Positions 22,255 through 33,600 of a stretch of DNA of 64,000 nt are shown here, in pieces. The position numbers and the translations under genes are program-made. This DNA is from Dactylellina haptotyla (lineage: Eukaryota > Ascomycota > Orbiliomycetes > Orbiliales > Orbiliaceae). A model generated the notes under the pieces. That model saw only the letters and a program-made list of their open reading frames with translations, was not told the origin of the DNA and did no database searches. The DNA is taken from positions 2,852,001 to 2,916,000 of the forward strand of contig CM062386.1 of the NCBI GenBank assembly GCA_031310005.1, in the 5' to 3' direction. The number at the start of each line of letters is the position of its first letter. Position 1 is the stretch's first letter.

Positions 22255-23091
22255 CTACCGTTTCCGTTGGAAGGCGACGCTACACACCGTGCTACCTTTC
22301 TTCCCACCGAACGTGAACTCTGGGTACTTTATGCGACCTTTCACCTCCAACCCGCTCCCCTCAACTGTCATCTTTTTCACCAGCTCCTCCTCCGTCCAAT
22401 TGCAGCTCGTGATCAACAGAATTCCACTATCGGGTTTAATCCATTTCGCAACCTTCTCAGGATATACCTCATATATCCTCCTCCCCGTCCCGTCCTCGAG
22501 TAACTGATCACTCAACGAGATAGCGTCAAAAGTACCCTTATCGAGAATAACATCGAACCCCCCCTCCTCAGCTATCCTCTCCCCAAAAAACGATAGCTCA
22601 GGAGTATCCTGTATCACATCCAGCCGTAGAAACTTGACCCCCGCGGCTTCCGGCGTTTGTTCCGCGATATTCCTTGCCAGCTCCACCGATCCTTCAGAGT
22701 AATCCACGCCTACCATCCCATCGCCCTCGAAATCCCCATCTTCGAGTAACGAGAAGAGTAAATGGCCGTTTCCGGTGCCCACGTCTAGGAATGTGGAGTT
22801 GGAAGGTAACGAGAGACTATCGGATGTAAGGTACTGGTAAATTCGGGACTCACAGTCCGAATCCGAGAACCAGATCGTGCCGACGTCGTCTGGGTTTGCC
22901 GAATGGTTTGTCAGTTCGAGAGCGTAGAGTGAGTCCCAGCTACATTTTTAAACAGGTAGCATTTCATTAGTAGCTGAGGTATACCAGTAATGGTAAATGG
23001 TGATCTCAGGAGCAGGGATATCTTACTGGGCTTTGGTGCCGAGGGCACTGGGGTTCAGGTGAGCATCTTCTGCGGGTTCTGCGGACGACAT
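22255..23091 (-). CDS. EFM4: EFM4/SEE1-like eEF1A lysine methyltransferase
   Basis: Exons 23091..23027 and 22939..22255 (complement) give 249 aa; the intron splits the His codon of LGTKAH|WDSLYALE. Family landmarks are LGTKxxWD at the N-terminus, the aromatic/acidic block GTIWFSD, motif I FLDVGTGNGHLLF and GVDYSEGSVELA. The strongly diagnostic post-motif is FDVILDKGTFDAISL. A C-terminal CNWTEEEL and a strand SVAFQRKR complete the fold. Yeast Efm4 dimethylates Lys316 of eEF1A; a cytosolic location is expected. The catalytic region looks intact. It is transcribed toward EFM7, and both 3' UTRs must overlap or nearly so. Confidence 0.88.
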
Positions 23092-23510
23092 TCTGGACAC
23101 TGGTCAATGAGAAGCTTGGAGAGCTAAACAAGCGATTTTGTTTTGCGCAGCGGATTTGGGATGCCAAGACTTTGAGCAGGAATTTCCGGTTTAGTCGATG
23201 CAACACAACCCGCCGTCTCACCAAACTCCGATTCGACCTCGACAGAAAGGGTACGTAAGCCCTCCGTTCTAAAACAATACCGGCATATTCGGGACTTTAC
23301 GGTGTTCTATTAGCATTCTCAAAGTGGAGAGAAAATTGTGGTATCTTGGATAAATCATTAAATTCATAGGAGTCTAAGCTATTAAAACAGATTCGAATCT
23401 AAACAATCGCTATGTGGTACATTATCGAGACTTCCGCACTTCCATCCACCTTTTTGCAGGGTATATGTTTTTTTCAATATTTTTTTTTAATCGTCTTCTT
23501 ATCGCTCCCC
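23092..23510. other. intergenic
   Basis: Holds the promoter of the EFM4-like gene and the 3' flank of the RTA1-like gene. Nothing else is seen. Confidence 0.5.
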
Positions 23511-24791
23511 TTAGATACGGTCCTCCCGTTGAGTAGGAGAGTTGAGAGGCTCGCGATTACCCATCTCCAAGTCACCACTCCTGACCATCAGCTTGGTCTC
23601 CAACTTCCACTGCTTCTTGCGTTCCTTCTCTTCTTGCTTTTCGCGCTTCTTTTCTTGCTTCTCGGCCTTCTTCTCTGCCTTGAGAGCCTTCTTTTCCTTC
23701 CTCGTAAGCCTTGGGAACTCGCTCTCTGGGCCGACGAGGTATCGGCCTGGGTGGAATACATTCCAAGTGATGCAAGCGAGAGCCATAGGAGTAGCTTCGA
23801 GGCCGTAGAAGAAGCCTTCAGTGGTAGTGAGTTTGGAGTTGATACCGCCAGAGAATTCAATAAGACGAAAGATAATTCGGATCTAAACCATCCCTTAGTT
23901 AGCGAATTGTTTCCGACAGAACGTAGTTAAATTCTTATGATTTAGACTCACCATAATCATGATCAAAGTGAGGTAGAGAACGGCCAACAAGTGTTTCCAG
24001 TTGCTCTCACGAGCGACCCAGGTACCGCGAACCTTCTCCATGACAGCCTTCATTCTGAATCTCCAAGCGAGAACGCAGAAGACCACGATCCAAAAAAGCT
24101 GGAAGCCAATACCGCCCTTGTAGATGTTGAACCCGAGTTCCTGTTTCTTCACGGAGTCGGCTTTCTGCTGATCTGTGGAGTCGGCGTTCGTGTCTGGAAT
24201 CGTCATGGTCGCGCCGACAAGCTGGACCAAGAAGGCACTATTAAGATTCTTTTATCAGCATCGAATCCCGAATAACATACTAATAGAGAGGTAAGAAGAT
24301 AAAGGGGAACTAACATGACATCCAACCAGACGAAAATAACAGTCAACCGAATAGCCCGGATCCTAAACACCTTCTTCTCCGCCAGATAAAATTGCACCAT
24401 CCGACCGAGCACCATGTACGCGAACGCATTAATCAACAACGGCGACAGGTAGATGAGAATACTCGACGGGATACCCAGGGCGTCTGATGTGAAATTCTTC
24501 GTGGCCGCGGTACGCAGACCGAAGGCTGTGGTTTCCCATGATGCACCTAGGATGATGACCCAGCAGAGTCGAAACTTTTTGTAGTAGAACGCCTGGAAGA
24601 TGTGGGCGAGGCAGGAGAGGCCGAAGACTACGGTGAAGAAGAGGGCGGCGCCGAAGTTCGGGCAGTAAAGGAAGGTGGATTTGGAGTCTGTGGCCGTGAA
24701 GTCTAAGGGGGTGTTAGTTTATTACTTTTGTTTTTCGTATTGTGAGCGGATAGGGGAATGCCATACCATAGTTTCCACAGGTGTTCCCCAT
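23511..24791 (-). CDS. RTA1-family seven-helix membrane protein (lipid-translocating exporter-like)
   Basis: Exons 24791..24767, 24702..24315, 24237..23952 and 23882..23511 (complement) give 356 aa. The first exon encodes only MGNTCGNY plus one base, completed to Asp by exon 2. Seven hydrophobic segments can be read, including AALFFTVVFGLSCLAHIF, IYLSPLLINAFAYMVLGRMV and FQLFWIVVFCVLAWRF. RTA1 signatures present are APLLINA-like, GRMVQFYL and IRIIFRLIEFSGG in the last exon. The C-terminus after GRYLVGPESEFPRLTRKEKK is a charged Lys/Glu helix predicted to be cytosolic. Yeast relatives (Rta1, Rsb1, Pug1, Rtm1) act in resistance to 7-aminocholesterol, export of sphingoid bases, and protoporphyrin or haem transport. 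Substrate unknown. Confidence 0.9.
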
Positions 24792-27054
24792 GTTTGCTGG
24801 TAATATGCTCTTACCGGAGAGCTGGTACGTTGAAAGTTGAAAATTAAATCGAGTAATAGGTAACAATAAAAGAAAAAGATAAAATCGTAGTGTCGTAGAG
24901 TATGTCAGTGAGGTGAAATTGTATGTTGTGTAGAAAATATATATCTATAAATGACTAGTGCTTGCAGGCACGATATGCAGTAAGCCCCGTGAAGCTACAG
25001 AGCCAACTACTAAAGAATCGAAGTCGTCCTTGTTTATGTTTGCAGTTGCAAGATTGATATTCCTTCGAAGGCATGAGGATGGAGGGAGTATAAATAAACA
25101 AATACTCTTCTAGAAGCGGAATATTAACGTTGTTAAGGATGGTGTGATTTAATCTAGTCGGTGTATCGGTGTTGCATCAAGTCTGCCTCGATAAAAACGA
25201 TCCGTGCGTTTACGTTTTATAATTGATAACTTAAAGACCGGGATTTTCCGACGCATTTGGGAAGGAGGTCTGCAGGGTATTCTATAGAACCCGCGTACAG
25301 ACGACGGGGGAAGAGGCGCCTGCGTGAGGACGTAACGACTCTGGGCGCGAACGCCTTGGCTGGCCGCTCAATAGTTAAGCCCGTTTGTTATCGGTTCGAC
25401 ATGCACAATCCGAGATATATTCTTCAGCTCAGCCGATAGGGCTGCGATTCTACTGGCTGTCTATCACTTCGACTAAACTTGCACAGTTTGCAAAAGGATC
25501 TTCTAATACGCTTGCGAATGGATCATAGCCCAAGCCCAGATGTATTTCCATGTATAGATTATACCAACGTAACATGTTGAGCGCAAGGGCGAAGTAACTA
25601 CCTTTGCCCAACCGGCCTTGGAAGGCTTGCTGACGCATAGCTTAAATCTACTTGGCTCGTCCTTGCGTTTCCAAGGGACCCATCCCAACCTTCGATTATT
25701 GTTTCACAGCCGATAAAACGGTTTAGGCACGAAGGAACCCCGGGATTCGTACCACTTGTTTTCCTTCTAAGTTGTATTTAAAATCAGGGCCAGTTGTCAA
25801 TTGGGGCGCGGGGAGGAGAGGAAGGGGGCCGATTCGCAAACCGCCTCTAGTACGCGGGTAAGGCTTGGCTGGCTGCGTCGGCATATCACAACAATCGTTC
25901 AATTAATATCTCACCGCAGTCAAAATACGATAAGACCGACTCTGGCCTATATCTCGGGCGCCATGGAGTGCGAGTGCACCGCAATTTGCACACAAAAAAC
26001 TCCGATCCGCGTACGTCACAGCTGAGTAATACGCACCTAAAATTGGCAGCACAACCCGCCAAGCGCCCGCCCAAAACGAAAAAGCGCGGGCGATGTGGTA
26101 TTTTAGCGGTGCGCAACACGGAATTTCGAAACATAAGGTGGTCCAAATCGGCCAACGGACTGAAACCACGCCCACCCCAACTGCCGAGAAAAAGAGAATG
26201 CAAGCCAAGATATCCGAAGGGGCCGAATCTGGCGTCGGAATAATCGGTTCATGCCGAATTTCCTGTAAACGAAACCATGAAAAAACATCTCTCGGCGCTA
26301 TATCTCAACTTCATATGATACGATAGTTTCGGTTCATGTGTCCGCGGGTTGTCGCTAATGACTGACCCAATCCCTCTGTTTGCTGTCCCTCCATAACGTT
26401 AAAGGGCGGCAGCTTACGTACACCAGCCGATTGGCGTGAGTTTGAAGTTGGTTCCTGGGTTCCGTGATTATTCATTCTTACCTAAACGGAAGCCCTACAT
26501 ACGAGTATATTACATTTTTCCTGGTGATATTCCTTACTTTTGACGTGCTACGCGTATAAATAAGCGTCTAATCAAACTCGCAGCTATACGCGGATAGTGA
26601 ATCAACGTTTTCTTAACTGCCAACCCTTATAAGCTTAATATCTGCACTGCCATGCTGGTGTGTTGCACGAGTATTTGCTGGCGAATATATTCGATAATTT
26701 ATATACGCGTAATAAATGACCATCAGCGTTTATTATGGGGAAATATTTTTCGAAATACCCGCCTCCTCCCGGGCTCGTGTCAGAGACTGTTTTTTCTTGG
26801 TTTAAGTGGTCGAAGTGTGGGAATATCTTAGGAAATATCTCACTCAAAGAACTCGAAGATATTCAACAACACTCATTTTGGTGTATTGACCACGTTTGAG
26901 CGTATTCTCGACATTTCTTCGACATACACAATTTTACACGATGAGAGAGCATGGAAATAAGGTGGCAGCGCCATGGCTGCTGCTGCGGCCTTTAGAATTC
27001 ATCCCAATGCACCGACAATCGAAACCCAATTAAACACTGGATATAGGCGTCGAA
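24792..27054. promoter_or_regulatory. divergent intergenic region
   Basis: A 2.3-kb spacer between the RTA1-like (-) and secreted-protein (+) genes, both transcribed outward. Small open frames on both strands (25.2-26.3 kb) overlap one another and show no family features. No gene supported. Confidence 0.5.
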
Positions 27055-28499
27055 ATGAAATTGTCCTTCGCAAATAACAGAAACTCGATCCGAGGAACTA
27101 TCTTCCTGGCGGTAATCGGTGCGGCACGAGGTCTCATCATCAAAGTACGGCATTTCGACTATGACAACGGCGCGACGTATGACCTTAACTGTAGGTCTCA
27201 CTTGGATTTTGTCAAATACGACGTATTCTAACTTGATATAGTATGTCGCCCGCTGCAAAACAACAGAATTATTCTCGTGCAAGATGTTTGTGAAGGAGAT
27301 GCTATGCCTGGTTGGAGGGCACGATTCGACAGCTCGACATCAGGTCAGCCCCGATCGGTGGTAGACCTTTTCGGGCCGCCTTTCTCGCATGGCTTGAGCG
27401 GGGCATATGAAGAAAACAGGAACTTTGCGACCTGGGGTGGGGGATTGTTCTACAATCAACAGCCCTGGAAACCATTGATGTTCCGGATGGGATATGACCA
27501 GCAGGAGGGATACGTTTGGCGGCTGCCGTGAGTATTATTACGATAAGGGCTCCGCGGAAATATCCGGACGCTTATCAGCAGACCCTTTTGGCGGCCGAGG
27601 GGTTACACTTACTTACATTGGAACAATGCATGCAGGTTCGAGATCAAACGGAGAGGGCGTCCAGTCGTAATCGATAATAGCAATCCCCTGGCGGTCGGTG
27701 ACGTTCTAGAGCCAATCAATGTGCCGGATGACATGACAATGACCCTTCTGGAGTATTCAAAGCTGGTTTGTACGTTAACTCCGTGGCTATATATTTATAC
27801 GCACCCCCAGCTGGTACCAGTACTTCATGCTTCATTTCACGGATAATGAATATAATTGACCTAATTCGCACAGCATGTGATACGCCATCCGGCCGCGTCC
27901 TGCGTCGTACCTCCGTCCTCGGACAAGCAAACGGAAGGCTCTTCACCAGGAAATACCACGACGTGGACTGCGTCGATGTGGAGCTCTGGGTATCGGATCT
28001 GGGATACACGGATCCAAACTATCCTATCCAGGCTCCATTCCCGCTCGCAACAATCCCAGAACAGACCGAGGTGAGCTCTTCCGCGGCTAGCTCGCAGCAA
28101 AACATCGATGAAAGCTGGAGCAGCAGCGCATATGCGAGCTCAGAAGCCAATTCCCTCGACGGCAGCACCGGTGGCCTCGATATGAGCGGTGGCAGTATAC
28201 AATCAGACCTCACCGGATCAATATCCTCCGACGAAGCAGAAGAAGACGATCCGGAATGGAAACAGCTAGTCCAGGATCTAGAGCAGGAATACGGCTTCAG
28301 CAGTGATCCCGTTCAGGATATCAATCTGAGCGATGTGGAGATCCAGCAGCAGATAGACCAGTACCTCGCATCCCCTGAAGCAGCAAACTTTGATCAAACC
28401 GCTATCCGCACGCAGCTGAGCAGCATGGACTTCGGGTCCGTAGAGGAGCTGGACGACGAAATCGCCAAGCTGGAAGCCCTCCTGGCCGAGGAGATGTAA
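27055..28499 (+). CDS. secreted protein with acidic Ser/Gln-rich C-terminus, function unknown
   Basis: Exons 27055..27190, 27242..27527, 27636..27769 and 27874..28499 give 393 aa. Donors are GTAGGT, GTGAGT and GTACGT, and the first intron has a CTAAC branch. The N-terminus (MKLSFANNRNSIRG, then TIFLAVIGAARGLII) is a plausible signal peptide or anchor. Residues 45-210 look globular, with Cys, Trp and Tyr-rich stretches (LCRPLQNNRIILVQDVCEGD, WGGGLFYNQQPWKP, GQANGRLFTRKYHDVDCVDVELW). The last 140 residues are Ser/Asp/Glu/Gln-rich and end in an acidic helix (VEELDDEIAKLEALLAEEM). I recognise no family. A secreted or wall-associated protein is the likeliest reading; an effector role would be speculation. 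Confidence 0.68.
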
Positions 28500-30260
28500 C
28501 AGAGAGATGTGACAAAAAAACGACCCGAAGGAACAAGAATCCCAAACTGCAAACTTTCGTTGAAAACACTGCACGAGCGAACGAGCGAGCGAGCTAGCTG
28601 CGAGTGCGCGCGCGGTGCAACCAGAATTAGAATGTACAGTGAGGTCATTTGACCAGTTTTATCGCTTCTTCATTTGTTAATTTTCGCGTTTCGGATATAT
28701 GTACGCACGGCAGAACCAGATTGTCACTGTAAGGCCTGGCCTGGGATTCGACCGGGTCTGTCCCTTTTAGCTTCAAGCAAGCCCCAACGGAGTTCGGTTC
28801 CCATTATCTTTCCTGTCTAAAAAGCGAACGTACGTGCGAAAAGCTATAGCAAGTCCGCGGTGTTATATCATTTGTCAGCAACACAGTGTGAGTGGGTCCC
28901 CGGGCTGGTTAATGCATGAAATTCGTCAGGTTAGGCTACGAATGTTTGTTTCACAGAGTGAGAATGGTAATAGACGGAGAAGTGAACGAGTATGAGCCAA
29001 AGACCGAATAAAGACGAGAAAATTCGGTTCGAATTTGATATGCAGAAAAGGGAAAGAGGGATGCTACCATAACGCCGATACGCTTCCCTATGCAAGAGAT
29101 ATGTTTTGTTTCCCCTCATGAACGTGAACAGACCAGTGTTTCCAAAAAAAAAGACATCACGAGATATGAATGGAGAGGAAGAAGGTACAAGATGCGAGGA
29201 GAGAGAGATATGCGAAAGAAATGTGTATCTACATATAAAAAAAATGAGACTAAAACTATAAAAGGATAAAAAAGAGTAGAGAAAGAATAAAAATAGCAAG
29301 AAATGATAGGTAGAAAGAATGTGACAGGGTAGTATGTTTTATGGATTGTGGGGTTTGTAAAAAAGATATGCATGCCACAACGAGTGTCCCGCCGAAGATC
29401 CAATTCCATAATATATGCAGTGTCGTGTCCCACTTTTGATATCTCCAATGCATTTTTCGGCCGCCTTAAATTCAGGAGTGAGTCGTACGTGTTATTTCGA
29501 ATCCCCACACGCGAGCTGTGGATAAAGATAGCCATCGGATGATGGTAGTTGTCCCGTCCGCAATGTTGCATTTGGTTGTATGTTCCGAGAGGTATCGTCT
29601 CAGGTTAATGCAACGAGTGTGTTGTGAAGCGTCGCATCGAAATTATATACGAACTGCAATGCCTGTTCCGACGCCCTCTGCAAAAGCCCGACTCCTCGCC
29701 GACTTCGGAAAAAGTGTTGCATCATCTTGGAGCGGCAAAAGCCGTGACGCTAGCTCCGCTGTGAAGTTTTTTACGTGATGGCTAGTATGAAGAATGGGGT
29801 TCCGGTGCCGGATCGTCCATGATGACGGGCTGTTGGATTTATGCATTGACTAAAAGAGCCAAGTAGCAGTTCCGCCAGGAGATCTTGATATTGAGAGAGA
29901 GGGTGAGAGAGCGAAGGACACGAGGGCCGCGAGTGCTAGAAAGAGAGTGGTCCGAAATGGAGGATGTCAACCGAAGAATTGTAAGCACGAAAGAGCTTAG
30001 AATCCTAGTTTCCTCGAGGCATCAAAAGTCCGAGTAGACGGCCTGAGAATCGGAGACAAGGTCGACCGAGTGTCGTAACTTTAGAAAGAGTAGTGTTGAA
30101 GTAGGGCTCCCTTGTGTTTTCGTATACGTAGGAGAGAGTATGGAATAATCAAGGGCGATGCAAAAGCAGGATGTTTTGTTCAAGTAAAAGGATATTGTCG
30201 ATAGATTCATTGTGATGTGTAATGTAATGATATCACCCACGCCCACGCATTTAAGCTTCA
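28500..30260. other. intergenic
   Basis: No supported gene. Small open frames near 28931-29571 are Phe/Ser-rich reads of an A/G-rich strand and look like chance frames. Confidence 0.5.
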
Positions 30261-30621
30261 CTTAAGATGCGTTTTCATCCTGAGAACCCTTGCCTAGGTC
30301 CATCTTACGGATGGGCGAGAGTATCGCGTCCTGACCGGACGACCCCGAGCTCTGTCGTGTTAGGGGCGAAGGGGTCCTCCTGTCTGACGAGCTGGTCGAG
30401 CCTGTGGATTCTTCTGTAGAACGAATATTCGAATTAGTTGCTGTGCTTGATGCGGTCTTTGAAGACTCCGCTGCTTCTGAAGCTCCGGCTTTGGGATCAC
30501 TGCCACGGCTCTCTTCGCTGCCGGGAGGAGGGGACTCACCGCCAGGAGAGCGAGCAACGCCCTGAAGGACTCGGTCCTTGGTGGTCCTTAGAGTGCCAGC
30601 TAGTTCGTCGAAAGATAGCAT
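30261..30621 (-). CDS. small disordered Ser-rich protein, hypothetical
   Basis: An open frame of 119 aa beginning MLSFDELAGTLRTTKDR and then rich in Ser, Gly, Glu and Thr. A consensus donor (GGCG|GTGAGT, 30539) and a CTAAT..TTCTACAG acceptor (30414) bracket 126 nt with no in-frame stop. The mature protein could therefore be 77 aa if this is an intron, or 119 aa if retained. The N-terminal 27 residues look like a short helix. I recognise no family. It may be a real small protein or a chance frame in a gene-poor stretch. Confidence 0.4.
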
Positions 30622-33600
30622 GTTGAAAGTATTTTTTAAGATAAAAAATAAAAATCAAGTTTTTTGTTGTAAGATGATTGGAGATAGATAGTAAGAGGCT
30701 GAGAGGGGTTGATGCGGCACCGTTAGTTATAAGCACCCTCTAAAGTAATCCTCTCAACAACCCCGTATATAAATAAACGAATACGAAGAACACGTATGTC
30801 TTCGAGGCTACAGTGTTTTATAGAAGGACGTGGTGGAAAAGGAAGTTGAGGGGGCTTGTGTTGGAGAGAGGTAGGTCGACGTCTGGCGCACGAAAGCAAC
30901 CTGCCGTTCAGCAGCAGCAAACTTCTGAGACCTTTGACCTCAGGATGTCTTAGACCCCTCCCAGGATGTGACTGAGGCTATTTATCCAAGGGCCGCGCTG
31001 GGTCTCCACTCTGCAGCTAGCCTCGAACGAGAGAGTGTGGGATGGAAGACAGGTATAGACGAAAGACAACCACAGTTCCGAGCCGGCAGGCGGGCAAGCA
31101 ACATGCACCGTTTCCCAGATGGAAAGGTTAGTCGAAGGCAAGCCAGCTATGCAGGACGGGACACGCTCGCTTTCCTTGCAGGATTGCTGAATGTTTCGAT
31201 CCCCTCTTCTGCCCTCTAACGGACCAATTGACGGACCGACCAGCTGGATGACTGACTGAATGACTGACAACGATAATGCAACGATAAAGCAACCACAAAA
31301 GAGATCTAAAGACGGGACTCGGCGACAAACCCAATTATAAACACGGTCTCTCAACTGGCCGGACGGATGAACGATATCCCTCTCCTGATCTTGCCCCCAA
31401 CCGTCGTGGGATGCTGAAATTTGTAATGCTTGACTGGGACTTTTTTGTTTGCGATTGCAAGGCCCGGATCTTGGGGGGCAACCTAGTATTATGCAGAGGT
31501 GTCAGGCTGAGGATAACCCTAAGAGATGCACACCATAAAATTACGGGTAGAGGATCGAGGCAACTAGCGGTGTGTATTATCTGGACGAAGGCTACCACTC
31601 GCCAGGTGCTGGCACTTGACTGGGCCTTGCAGATCTGGGCCGGGCTCCCCGTATGCACGTACCAGTCGAGTCAAATATGACCGATCAAATCGACGATTCT
31701 ATTTCCTTCCTTCTCGGTGGGACAATAATGCCACTTTCTGGTAAATCCAGTTTTGAACTTCTGACACAAGCGATTTGACAGGAGCCCTAGCTTTTTGGAT
31801 TGCGCCGTCCTGCAGGTACCAGGTTCTCCTGTTCCAGACCCAGAGACTAAATTATCGAAGGTCTCTCTTTTGTCTCAAACTCGCAATTTTAGTTTGTTGT
31901 TAATGGGGGTACCTTTTTTGAATTTTTATTTTTTTTCGCTACTTGTGGGAATATTAATTATGAGAGGGAAAAAAGAGTTGGGCTGATATCCCACTAGGTC
32001 GGTATCTCTAGTCGAAGATGAGGCAGTCCGATCCGGGCCGGGAGGTCTTGTTGCTTTTTCGAACCAAATTGGTCGGATCCTACCACCGCTTCAGAAATCG
32101 GAATATATCAAAGGTGCCGAAAGTACCCCAGGTTCTCGTCAGATCGTCTATCTTTGTTCTGATGGGGGTAATAACTATTGATTTCAGGAGGAATAAATAG
32201 AATAGGATGCGTCGAACAGCTGACTTATATTCGAGCTCCTTCGAGTTTTAACCAACAGATCGCCAATGAGTTATGGGCGAATGAGGTAATCGGCGAGGAC
32301 GATGCTGGCTCAGCTCCTCATTGCGCATGGCACGAAGCACCAAATTGAGACTTTTATGTTCAGCACTTATTGGCTTCTTCTATTAGCCTGAGCAAACTTA
32401 GCACCTAAAAGCCCTACTTTTTGGGGACAGGACAATCCAGGATGCATATGCACGCTGGACAAGCCGCAACGACCGAGGAAAAAAAAGGAAAGGAGAGAGA
32501 GAAAAAGAAAAAGGTTCTAGTACCTGTCAATAACTCCATCTGCAGGGCGTGCGCGCTCGAGAGCCGGCCAAAGTTGTTGTATTTTTACATCGTCTCCGCT
32601 TTGCTGGATAATGACGAACTCGCTTTTGGATAATACTACGAGGGATCTGCCACTGAACCCGCCCTGGAGCACCCGCGCCCATGTGAGGTTGTCTGTGTTT
32701 CACATTTTGTCGCGCAAGGGCACTGCAGCAAGCAAACCCCATTCAACCTTTCCCTTTCCGGTCGGCGATACAGGGTGCAGGACTGAAGACATGTCGACGA
32801 CAGCTTCAATCGTCTGCACTATGACGATCTTATTGCGAAAACAAAAAAAGGTTTTTGACAGGACCGGGTTTCTTTCGAAGTCTGGTACCGGGATTCGGCA
32901 TCAATAGACAGCGAAAAATGGAAAAAATAAAAAGAATGAAGCGGAGAAAAAAAAAGGTTCGGACAAGCACGACAAACACACGCGACCTGTGCAGTTGGGC
33001 TTTTTTTTTCTTCGCATCCGCCCGCATCACAAATTCCTTTTTGGTGGCGTCGAGAGCTCGAGTTAGAATTACTGGATCTGGGAAAGGCTATTATTGAATG
33101 GTAACATCCGTTAATTCAAATTAGCTTCCATCGGTTGCTAGAAGATCAGATCAGCCTGGAGGAAGTAAGCTGAATGGTTTCGTGTTGACGTAGAGCGACT
33201 GACGGGAACGCCCCTCGCAAGACTAGTCCGATATAGTCTCTAATTGTGAGAAATCGCGAAGGCACCAACCGACGATGAAATCTAGTGCATAGGGAAGTGG
33301 CTGTGTATCGGTCCTTGTCGATAATACAGCCGTTCATTCTCGGTTCGACACAGAAAATGGTAACTTTCTCGCTCGCTTGACCAGACTTGTCGCCACTGCA
33401 TCCGGCAACGACGAGCAGAAGATCGAAACGTGGCTGTTCATGCTGGATGCAGCTTTCCTAGCGAGTACCAAAATTACAACGTGCTCTCGGTTTTGCGGGT
33501 AAGGGTCCAAAAAGAAGCATTCTGCGAGATAAGATTAACCGGTTGGTTGGTTGAGATCTAGATTGATTGCACATCCGCGGAGGCTCTGGCAAAGACAGAC

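Noticed and set aside
31128-31354. Hydrophobic minus-strand frames near 31.1-31.35 kb
   Set aside because: Two overlapping frames of similar length, no start context or family; likely chance.
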